Shown: piece by piece, positions 1 through 6,019 of the stretch
Layout: the number at the start of each line of letters is the position of its first letter
Numbering within the stretch: the stretch's first letter is position 1
Source: an uncultured Clostridia bacterium
GTDB lineage: Bacteria > Bacillota > Clostridia > Oscillospirales > CAG-272
Direction: 5' to 3'
NCBI GenBank assembly: GCA_937892405.1
Contig: CALAFS010000263.1
Span: 1-8,223 of the forward strand
Length of the DNA: 8,223 nucleotides
Notes under the pieces: generated by a model
Database searches by the model: none
Seen by the model: only the letters and a program-made list of their open reading frames with translations
What the model was told of the DNA's origin: nothing
Made by a program: the position numbers and the translations under genes

Positions 1-1
1 C

Positions 2-1168
2 CCCGCCATTATGATTCTCGGCGCCTTCGGCTTCATGCTCGGCGCGGGAGGCAGTGCGGAGGTCGGGCGGGCGCTCGGCGAGGGAAAGCCGGAGCTTGCC
101 AAACGGTACTTCACGACGCTGATCCTGACAATCATCACGATCGGTACGGTCCTCTGTGCCCTCGTTTTTGTCTTTATCGAACCTCTCTCCCGTCTTCTCG
201 GAGCGACCGACCTTCTGATCGACGACTGCATTGTCTACGGCAGAATTCTCGCGGCGGGCAATGTCTTCTTCATGCTTCAGAGTGCCTTTCAGACCTTCTT
301 CGTCCTCGCGGAAAAGCCGAAGCTCGGACTTCTCTTCACCCTCTCCTCGGGATTTACCAACATCATCTTCGACTTTGTGTTCGTCTATCTTCTCGAGATG
401 GGTGTCGCGGGTGCCGCGATCGCCACGGTGATGGGATACGCGGTCGGCGGCGTAATTCCCCTCTTCTACTTCGCGCGAAAGAACAGCAGTCTTCTGCACT
501 TCACAAAAACCGAAGTCTACCCGCGCATGCTCCTTGCCAGCGCAGCGAACGGCTCCTCGGAGATGGTATCGAACATCTCCTCCTCCGTCGTCACCATGCT
601 CTATAACTGGCAGATGCTCCGTCTGCTCGGCGAGGGCGGGGTCGCCTCCATCACCGTCATCATGTATATCAACTTCATCTTCGTCGCCGTCAACATCGGC
701 TTTGCCATCGGGGCGGCGCCCATCGTCAGCTATCACTACGGAGCGCAGAACAAAGACGAGCTCCGCAGTATCTTCAGAAAGAGCCTCACGGTGATCGGCG
801 TCGTGTCTCTTGCGATGTTCGTGCTGGCGGAGGGGTTATCCTCCGTGCTGATCTCCCTCTTCCTCTCGTCCGACCCGGAGTTCGCCGCGATCTCCTTACA
901 CGGGCTGCGCATCGCGTCGGTGTCCTTTCTCCTCGCGGGAGTGAACATTTATGCCTCGTCCTTCTTCACCGCGCTATGCAACGGCAAGGTCTCCGCGATC
1001 ATCTCCTTCCTCCGTGCGCTGGTATTTCCTGTCGCGGCGCTCCTGACACTGCCCTACCTTCTCGATGTGGAAGGGGTGTGGTTATCCCTTGTCATTTCGG
1101 AGGCGCTCGCCTTTGCCGTCTCGGTATTTTTCCTCATTTTCAAGAGAAAAAAGTACGGATACGCATAG
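2..1168 (+). CDS. MATE-family efflux transporter, 5'-truncated by window edge
   Basis: This is the C-terminal 389 residues of a multidrug and toxic compound extrusion (MATE) antiporter, an inner-membrane protein that exports cationic drugs or metabolites in exchange for Na+ or H+. The frame is open from base 2 to a TAG at 1166-1168. The ATG at 11 is internal: the first visible residues already form the family's glycine-rich helix (GAGGSAEVGRALGEG), and MATE proteins usually run to about 450 residues, so roughly 50-70 are missing. Counting from that Met, residues 117-143 carry the family signature N-I-I-F-D-F-V-F followed by GVAGAAIATV. The second-half signature A-x-P-I-V-S-Y-H-Y-G-A-Q-N lies near 236-247. 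About ten hydrophobic segments alternate with short basic loops, and the tail is short and basic (FKRKKYGYA). The gene converges on the GH31 gene and ends 20 bp before a strong terminator. Substrate cannot be predicted. Family call is firm. Confidence 0.93.
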   Translation, partial: PAIMILGAFGFMLGAGGSAEVGRALGEGKPELAKRYFTTLILTIITIGTVLCALVFVFIEPLSRLLGATDLLIDDCIVYGRILAAGNVFFMLQSAFQTFFVLAEKPKLGLLFTLSSGFTNIIFDFVFVYLLEMGVAGAAIATVMGYAVGGVIPLFYFARKNSSLLHFTKTEVYPRMLLASAANGSSEMVSNISSSVVTMLYNWQMLRLLGEGGVASITVIMYINFIFVAVNIGFAIGAAPIVSYHYGAQNKDELRSIFRKSLTVIGVVSLAMFVLAEGLSSVLISLFLSSDPEFAAISLHGLRIASVSFLLAGVNIYASSFFTALCNGKVSAIISFLRALVFPVAALLTLPYLLDVEGVWLSLVISEALAFAVSVFFLIFKRKKYGYA

Positions 1169-1188
1169 ATTTATTTACAAAAAGCATG

Positions 1189-1229
1189 AAAAATCCTCCG
1201 ATTCGGTTTTTCCGAATCGGAGGATTTTT
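1189..1229. terminator. Bidirectional intrinsic terminator between convergent genes
   Basis: A perfect 18-bp inverted repeat (1189-1206 and 1212-1229) encloses a TTTTT loop at 1207-1211. The stem has a GC-rich core (TCCTCCGATTCGG) and ends in A5/T5, so each strand reads as a GC hairpin followed by a U-run. It lies 20 bp after the MATE stop and 2 bp from the TAA of the minus-strand GH31 gene, so one structure can end both convergent transcripts. Confidence 0.96.
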
Positions 1230-1231
1230 CT

Positions 1232-2761
1232 TTATTCTTCGGTGACTCTCTCGAAATACGGGAGATGTCCGAGCGGAGCGGCGACGGTAACGGTACTTCT
1301 GCCGTCAAAGATCTTCCCGTCGGTGAAGCGCCACTTTCCCGCGGGGAGGGTCAGGGTGCGCGTCGTGGCGCCTTTCGTCAGAACGGGATAGACAACGATA
1401 TCTTCCCCGAGGAAGAAGGCGTCGGTCGTGCGCTCAAAGCCGCCGTCGGGATCGCGGAAGGCGAGCGGGGTCATGACGGGATCGCCGCTCTTCGCCGATG
1501 CGCGCACCATCTCAAAAATGCGTTTTCCCATAGCGGCGTGAAGATCCGCCATCTTACGGACATGGGCAAGATTCTTTTCCGAGAGAATCCGATAAGGGGC
1601 GACCGAGAACTGCATCATCGGGAAGAGCGCCGAGCACTCCGCCGAGCGGACGATCAGCTCCTCGTCGAGAGGTGCACCGGGAAGGAACGCCGTCCATTCT
1701 CCGCCGCCGACCATGTCGGGACACAAAAATTTCGTGCCGATCAGCGAGGCGTTGATCGCGTCGGGAATCAGAATGTTCAGCCCGTCGGTGCCGTCCCATG
1801 TATGTCCCTTGTCCCGCAGGCGCTGGTTCAGCGCAAGGGAGGAGGCGTTGTAGGTATCTTTGGTTTCGTTGAAGCGGTATTTTGCGGCATAGGCAAACCA
1901 CGCGGAGGTCAGCTCGGTCGGGAGAGTCGGCAGATTCTCGCACCGTCTGAAATAATCGACGCTGCCGCCGTCAAACTTGAAGCCGTCGATCCCGTACTCC
2001 CGCATGAGAGTGCCGAGGGTGCGGTCGAGCCACGCGGCGTCCTTCGGGCGACGGAGGTCGAGACAGGCGCTGTACCCGTTCCACCACCGGAGCAGGATCG
2101 GATTCCCTTCTTTATCTCTGAGAAGGCGCTCGGGATCTGCGTCCGCCTCACGGAATTCCGGACTGTCGGGCGAGAGATAGGGGACGACCCACAGCATGAC
2201 GGTAAAGCCGAGGTCGTGAAGTTCCTTCACCATCGCCTTCGGATCGTGAAATCTCCCGGGGTGGAAGCGCCAGACGCCGTAATCCTCCTGCCAGGTATCG
2301 TCGATCATGAGGATGCCCGGACGGAAGCCGGCGGCAAGCATATTCTTTGCATAAGCAAGTACGGAATCCTGATTGTGATCGTAGAGAAGCTCCACCCATG
2401 TGTTATACTGCGGGGAGGTATAGAAGGCTTCTTCCGGCACCTCGCCGGTCGGCGGAAAATGCTTTTTGCAGGCGTCACGATAAGCGTCGGCGAGGGTGTC
2501 CCCCGCCTTGACAAGCAGGATCTCCTCTTCCCCCACGGCGTGCACTTCTCCGCGCTCAAAGGTGACGGCAAAGGGTCCGTCGCTCCAGAGGTAACGCCCT
2601 TTTGTGGAGAGGAAAAAGGGTGCGCTCTGGTTCCCGTATCCCTCTCTGGCGAGGTCGATGGTAAAGGTCGAGTCGCGACCGATCGGCATCTTCCGTCCCG
2701 CGTGCGCCGCGCCGCCGTAAAAATATTCGTTTTCTTCTATGGTAAAGCGGATCTCTCTCAT
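1232..2761 (-). CDS. GH31 family glycosidase, MYORG/alpha-galactosidase-like
   Basis: A 509-residue retaining alpha-glycosidase of glycoside hydrolase family 31, expected to release terminal alpha-linked sugars from oligosaccharides in the cytoplasm; no signal peptide is visible. Residues 1-105 form a short beta-rich N-terminal part. The (beta/alpha)8 barrel follows: Q118-Y-N-T-W near the first strand, then I-L-M-I-D-D-T-W (150-157) with the substrate-contacting Asp pair, then F-K-F-D-G-G with D264 as the likely nucleophile. T-W-D-G (321-324) makes D323 the likely acid/base, and C-P-D-M-V-G-G-G (347-354) is the following conserved strand. A small beta domain from about 430 to the end contains FLGEDIVVYPVL, the usual GH31 C-terminal motif. 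The length is short for the family, which often reaches 600-800. The pattern resembles the MYORG-type subgroup, where alpha-galactosidase activity is known, more than classic alpha-glucosidases; substrate is inferred only. The start ATG has GGAGAAG just upstream. It is the last gene of the operon, 18 bp after pepF. Confidence 0.9.
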   Translation of the reverse strand: MREIRFTIEENEYFYGGAAHAGRKMPIGRDSTFTIDLAREGYGNQSAPFFLSTKGRYLWSDGPFAVTFERGEVHAVGEEEILLVKAGDTLADAYRDACKKHFPPTGEVPEEAFYTSPQYNTWVELLYDHNQDSVLAYAKNMLAAGFRPGILMIDDTWQEDYGVWRFHPGRFHDPKAMVKELHDLGFTVMLWVVPYLSPDSPEFREADADPERLLRDKEGNPILLRWWNGYSACLDLRRPKDAAWLDRTLGTLMREYGIDGFKFDGGSVDYFRRCENLPTLPTELTSAWFAYAAKYRFNETKDTYNASSLALNQRLRDKGHTWDGTDGLNILIPDAINASLIGTKFLCPDMVGGGEWTAFLPGAPLDEELIVRSAECSALFPMMQFSVAPYRILSEKNLAHVRKMADLHAAMGKRIFEMVRASAKSGDPVMTPLAFRDPDGGFERTTDAFFLGEDIVVYPVLTKGATTRTLTLPAGKWRFTDGKIFDGRSTVTVAAPLGHLPYFERVTEE

Positions 2762-2764
2762 ATT

Positions 2765-2771
2765 CTTCTCC
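2765..2771 (-). promoter_or_regulatory. Ribosome binding site for the GH31 gene
   Basis: On the minus strand GGAGAAG precedes the ATG at 2761, with 6 nt between the GGAG core and the start. It lies within the 18-bp gap after the pepF stop, which supports translation of the GH31 gene from an operon mRNA and fixes the start. Confidence 0.8.
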
Positions 2772-2779
2772 GTTTCGGA

Positions 2780-4555
2780 TCAAAGAGTCTCGAACTCGTC
2801 GAGCGCCTCCTTGAAGGATGCCATGCAGGCATCGAAGGCGGTGCGCTTCGTCAGATCGACACCCGCGAGCTTCAGAAGCTCGACGGGGCTGTCGCTTCCG
2901 CCCGAGGAGAGGAACTTAAAGTAATCCTTCACGGCGGGCTCGCCCTCTTTGAGAATTCTTTCGGCGATAGAGACGGCGCTGATGATACCCGTCGCGTACT
3001 TATAGACATAGAAGCCGCGATAGAAATGCGGAATTCTCGCCCACTCATAGGCAATCATCGGATCGGAGACGACCGATCTGCCGTAATACTTCTTATTGAG
3101 GTCGAGATAGACGGCGTTCAGCGAATCGGTGGTGAGGGGCTGTCCCTTCTCCGCCATGTCGTGTGCGATGTACTCGAACTCGGCGAACTGCGTCTGACGG
3201 AAGAGGGTGCCCTTCAGGGTATCCATATAGTAAGAGAGGAGGTACTTCTTGAGCTTCTTATCCTCGGTGGTGGCGAGAAGGTACTTGATGAGAAGAACCT
3301 CATTGACGGTGCTCGCGACCTCGGCGACGAAGATCTTGTACTGTGCCTTTTCCTGCGGCTGATGTCTCTCGGAGTGGTAGGAGTGCATGGCGTGACCGAG
3401 CTCATGCGCGATGGTGAAAATGTCCGAGGTGGTCTTCTGATAGTTGAGGAGGACATAGGGGTGCTTCAGCCCGTAGACGCTGATGCTGTACGCGCCGCTC
3501 CGCTTCCCTGCCGTCTCCTCGACATCAATCCAGCGGTTGTCATGCGCTTCGTCAAGGAGCTTTTCATAGGTCTCGCCGAGGGGGGCAAGTCCTTTTTTGA
3601 CAAGGCGAAAGGCGTCCTCGTATTCAAACTGCATCTCCGCGTTCTCGACGAGGGGCGTATAGACATCGTACATATGAAGAGAGGAGACGCCGAGGATCTT
3701 CTTGCGGTCGCGGAAATAGCGGTGAAGAAGGGGCAGATTCTTATGCACGCTCGAAAGAAGATTTTCGTACACCTTCGTGTCGACATCCTCTTCCGCGAGG
3801 GCGCGGGCGAGCGAGGAGGGATACTTTCTCGCCTTGGCGAGGAAGACATCTTTATCGACATTGCCGACATAGGCGGCGGTGATGGTGTGGATCAGTCCGA
3901 TATAGGCTTTGTAATATGCCTCAAACACCGTGCGGCGCACCTTGCGGTCGGGACTGCGGAGCAGAACGCCGTAAAGTCCGTGGGTGAGAGTCACCTTCTC
4001 CCCGTTCACCTTCACGGTCGGGAACGGAAAATCGGCGTTGTCGATCATGGAATAGATGTTGTGGAAGCCCTCGAAGATTCTGCCCTCCTGCGAAAGGATC
4101 TCTTCGGTCTCGCGGGAGAGGACATGAGGCTTCTGCTTCAGAATCAGGCGGAGAGTATAATCGTAATCGGAGAGGGCGGGATCCGCCATCATCTCGCGCA
4201 GGGTCTTCTCGGGGAGAGCGGACAGCTCGGGATTGATGAATGCGGCGGCGCCCGAGAGCTTCATGCCGAGGTTGTCGACACGGGAGGTAAGGGCGGTGTA
4301 ATCCGCGTTTCTCGTATCCTGATCGTGCAGCATGAAGGCGTAGACATCGAGGCGCATGAGGCCGAGCATCGCGCGGTTCAGCTTTGTCATGCAGGCAAGA
4401 AAGCTCTCCTTGTCGGAAAGTTTTCCCTCGAATTCGGAAAGGTCGGAGAGGGCATCGACCTCTTCATAGGTTTTCTCAAAGTCCGCCTGTGTCTCGAAAA
4501 TATCTTCGACGCGCCATTTGAGGTGCTCGGGAATCTGATCTCTTTCTTTTGCCAT
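2780..4555 (-). CDS. pepF: Oligoendopeptidase F (zinc peptidase family M3B)
   Basis: A 591-residue cytosolic zinc metallopeptidase that cuts short peptides of roughly 7-17 residues, recycling peptides from import or protein turnover. The active site is plain: H384-E-L-G-H388 is the HExxH zinc motif with E385 catalytic, followed by A-E-V-A-S-T-V-N-E with E412 the probable third zinc ligand. I-P-H-F-Y (508-512) and Y-K-Y-A-T-G (518-523) are the conserved His/Tyr segment that stabilises the transition state. Residues 1-200 are the helical PepF N-terminal region; the motif WRVEDIF near the start is typical of the family. Length matches the usual 590-610. I chose the ATG at 4555 because AAGGAG lies 9 nt upstream and the family alignment begins here. 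A start at 4636 would add 27 Lys/Pro-rich residues and overlap the upstream gene by 59 bp. It is the middle gene of the operon, 22 bp after the DUF4317 gene. No signal peptide or membrane segment is seen. Confidence 0.96.
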   Translation of the reverse strand: MAKERDQIPEHLKWRVEDIFETQADFEKTYEEVDALSDLSEFEGKLSDKESFLACMTKLNRAMLGLMRLDVYAFMLHDQDTRNADYTALTSRVDNLGMKLSGAAAFINPELSALPEKTLREMMADPALSDYDYTLRLILKQKPHVLSRETEEILSQEGRIFEGFHNIYSMIDNADFPFPTVKVNGEKVTLTHGLYGVLLRSPDRKVRRTVFEAYYKAYIGLIHTITAAYVGNVDKDVFLAKARKYPSSLARALAEEDVDTKVYENLLSSVHKNLPLLHRYFRDRKKILGVSSLHMYDVYTPLVENAEMQFEYEDAFRLVKKGLAPLGETYEKLLDEAHDNRWIDVEETAGKRSGAYSISVYGLKHPYVLLNYQKTTSDIFTIAHELGHAMHSYHSERHQPQEKAQYKIFVAEVASTVNEVLLIKYLLATTEDKKLKKYLLSYYMDTLKGTLFRQTQFAEFEYIAHDMAEKGQPLTTDSLNAVYLDLNKKYYGRSVVSDPMIAYEWARIPHFYRGFYVYKYATGIISAVSIAERILKEGEPAVKDYFKFLSSGGSDSPVELLKLAGVDLTKRTAFDACMASFKEALDEFETL

Positions 4556-4564
4556 GGTATTTAT

Positions 4565-4570
4565 CTCCTT
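4565..4570 (-). promoter_or_regulatory. Ribosome binding site deciding the pepF start
   Basis: AAGGAG on the minus strand, 9 nt before the ATG at 4555, in an AT-rich 22-bp spacer. The upstream in-frame ATG at 4636 lies inside the DUF4317 coding sequence, so this site supports the shorter 591-residue protein. Confidence 0.85.
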
Positions 4571-4577
4571 TATATTT

Positions 4578-5744
4578 TTATTCTTCTTCGGCGGGGGGAT
4601 CGGTCGGCTCCCCCTTCTTTTGTCCGAGACGGACATCGAGTCCGTTCAGCTCCACGCCGCCGTCGGCACGGATCAGAAGGTAGGTGACGCCGCCGATCTC
4701 CTTCGTCGTGACGCGGTCGGAACAGCCGGGGGCGACGGTGATCTTCACATCGGGGGTGCGAAGCTCGTATTTTGACGGCTCGACAAGGTTCTTCGGCGAG
4801 AGGTAGGCGTCGCCGAACTCTTCCTTATAACGGGCGGTGAAGGCATCGAGCTTTTCCTCCCCGACGCCGGTGTCCGAGAGAATCTCTCGCACGGTGTTGC
4901 CCGAGATGGTAAGAGGCTCCGGATTGTGTGTCTCCTTATGTACGAGAATCCGCTCGCGGATCTCTTCGTGCACGGCACGCATGCGCGGGAGGGTGCAGTC
5001 CTCTTCCAGCGTATCGGCGAGGAGAGCGCGGAAGGCTTTCCCCTGTTCTTTCGCCGGCATAGGGATCGTCTTCTTGAAGATCGCCTCGGTAAATGCCTCG
5101 TGCGAATCCTCGAGACTCTTGGTATAAAGCATCGCATTGTAAATATTTGTTTGCCTCCCGTCAAATGCAGGGAACAAAAAGCCGAGCGTCGGCGGGGTAA
5201 TGGCGTTCGTTCCGAGGAGGTCGGCAAAGGCTTTTTGCTCTTCGTTATAGGAAAGGGTGGACTTCGTCGACTTCACGGGGCAGATCGCCGAGACGAGGTA
5301 GGTATACATCTCGGAGGAGTCGCCCTCCTCTTCCCCGTCCTTGTGTTTTTTCACCACATCATAGGCGGCACAACCGAGCAGAATCACGAAGTTGTCCTCC
5401 GAGGGGACGCTCGCGGCGACGCGGGAGAAGAAGGTATCGCGTGCGGTCTCGTCCTCGAGGTGCGTCTTACGCAGGGTCATCAGAAGTCCGTGCTCTTCCC
5501 CGCCCGCGACCTGTGAATTGGCGAAGGGAATGTCGATGAGGTTGCGGTAGAGGGTACCCGTCAGAACGCGGCGGAAAAGGGAGAGATACTTCTCGCTCTC
5601 CTCCTCGCCCATCAGGGCAAAGGAACGGCAGAACTTCGCGATGATCTGCCCCTCGGCATTGACATAACAGCCGTAGACGGCGGGAATCGTGCTCCGCTCC
5701 GGGCGGAGGGTGCGCCGCACTTCGGCAACTTCTCTTTCGTTCAT
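4578..5744 (-). CDS. DUF4317 family protein, function unknown
   Basis: A 388-residue protein that I recognise as the DUF4317 family of Clostridia; no biochemical role is established for it. Supporting features are the N-terminal M-N-E-R-E-V-A-E-V-R-R start followed by I-P-A-V-Y-G-C-Y-V-N (20-29), the segment E-K-Y-L-S-L-F-R-R-V-L-T-G-T-L (51-65), and the central block G-F-L-F-P-A-F-D-G-R-Q-T-N-I-Y (188-202), which is the most conserved-looking stretch. It is soluble, with no signal peptide, membrane helix or recognisable catalytic motif. Residues 135-144 form a Lys/Glu/Asp-rich loop and the C-terminus ends in a Pro/Glu tail (PTDPPAEEE) that looks disordered. The ATG has AAGGA 7 nt upstream. 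It is the first gene of the operon, about 30 nt from the predicted transcription start, and is followed after 22 bp by pepF. The context gives no firm hint of its job. Confidence 0.85.
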   Translation of the reverse strand: MNEREVAEVRRTLRPERSTIPAVYGCYVNAEGQIIAKFCRSFALMGEEESEKYLSLFRRVLTGTLYRNLIDIPFANSQVAGGEEHGLLMTLRKTHLEDETARDTFFSRVAASVPSEDNFVILLGCAAYDVVKKHKDGEEEGDSSEMYTYLVSAICPVKSTKSTLSYNEEQKAFADLLGTNAITPPTLGFLFPAFDGRQTNIYNAMLYTKSLEDSHEAFTEAIFKKTIPMPAKEQGKAFRALLADTLEEDCTLPRMRAVHEEIRERILVHKETHNPEPLTISGNTVREILSDTGVGEEKLDAFTARYKEEFGDAYLSPKNLVEPSKYELRTPDVKITVAPGCSDRVTTKEIGGVTYLLIRADGGVELNGLDVRLGQKKGEPTDPPAEEE

Positions 5745-5751
5745 ATCGTTG

Positions 5752-5756
5752 TCCTT
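5752..5756 (-). promoter_or_regulatory. Ribosome binding site for the DUF4317 gene
   Basis: AAGGA on the minus strand, 7 nt before the ATG at 5744. It agrees with the N-terminal family match and fixes the start. Confidence 0.75.
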
Positions 5757-5782
5757 CGATTTTTTTCATGAATTTTACTCAT

Positions 5783-5811
5783 AGTATAGCACACTTTGTC
5801 CGCTTTGTGTA
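5783..5811 (-). promoter_or_regulatory. Predicted sigma-A promoter of the DUF4317-pepF-GH31 operon
   Basis: On the minus strand an extended -10 element, TGC-TATACT (-10 hexamer 5783-5788, TG motif 5790-5791), lies about 38 bp before the DUF4317 start. The best -35 match at 17-bp spacing is only TACACA (5806-5811), which is weak, so the extended -10 probably compensates. Upstream of it, 5816-5830 is A/T-rich (two AAATTT blocks) and could act as an UP element. The transcription start would be near 5776. Confidence 0.65.
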
Positions 5812-5875
5812 GGGGAAATTTGAAATTTTTCGGGAAATTGCATTTTTTCGCGCGGGCAAGACTTACGCACAGCGT

Positions 5876-5892
5876 TCCGACGGACGGTCGGA
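5876..5892. repeat. Short inverted repeat between divergent promoters, possible operator
   Basis: TCCGAC (5876-5881) and GTCGGA (5887-5892) form a perfect 6-bp inverted repeat around GGACG. It sits about 55-60 bp upstream of the rightward -35 and about 65 bp upstream of the leftward -35, a position where a regulator could act on both promoters. There is no U-run, so it is not a terminator. A 6-bp repeat in GC-rich DNA may be chance. Confidence 0.3.
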
Positions 5893-5948
5893 GAGGTGCC
5901 GTCGGGATTCCGCGACCGTTTTCGTGCGAAATAACCACTTCTCCGTAC

Positions 5949-5977
5949 TTGACTTTTCCTGCGCGATGCGGTATACT
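5949..5977 (+). promoter_or_regulatory. Predicted sigma-A promoter of the GH127-like gene
   Basis: TTGACT (5949-5954) and TATACT (5972-5977) are separated by exactly 17 bp, each one mismatch from consensus. The predicted transcription start is near 5984, giving a leader of about 36 nt, too short for a riboswitch. The strength of the match suggests substantial basal expression unless a repressor acts. Confidence 0.85.
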
Positions 5978-6007
5978 GGTAACAACTTATAAAATCCGAC
6001 ATGATCC

Positions 6008-6012
6008 GGAGG
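6008..6012 (+). promoter_or_regulatory. Ribosome binding site of the GH127-like gene
   Basis: GGAGG lies 7 nt before the ATG at 6020. An in-frame TGA at 6002-6004 rules out any start further upstream in this frame, so the site and the stop together fix the start. Confidence 0.9.
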
Positions 6013-6019
6013 TTTTTCC

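Larger units (their letters stand above)
5745..6019. other. Divergent intergenic control region
   Basis: These 275 bp separate the leftward DUF4317 operon from the rightward GH127-like gene. They hold two back-to-back promoters, two ribosome binding sites, an A/T-rich block at about 5812-5850 and a GC-rich stretch at about 5850-5940 with a short inverted repeat. No convincing gene is present: short open frames here have no good start context or recognisable protein sequence. I saw no riboswitch fold, T-box or tRNA. Confidence 0.7.

Noticed and set aside
11..13. ATG at 11 as the true start of the MATE gene
   Set aside because: The frame is open to the window edge and the sequence begins inside a conserved membrane helix, so the N-terminal part is missing upstream.
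4556..4636. Longer pepF start adding 27 residues
   Set aside because: It would overlap the DUF4317 coding sequence by 59 bp, adds Lys/Pro-rich sequence atypical of the family, and ignores the AAGGAG site 9 nt before the ATG at 4555.
1265..4687. Long + strand open frame as a real 1140-residue protein
   Set aside because: It has no family motifs and lies in exact antisense register with two genes that carry clear catalytic motifs. It spans both operon genes and their junction. Codon avoidance explains it.
5984..6019. Riboswitch or attenuator in the leader of the GH127-like gene
   Set aside because: The predicted leader is only about 36 nt and shows no stem-loop with a U-run.
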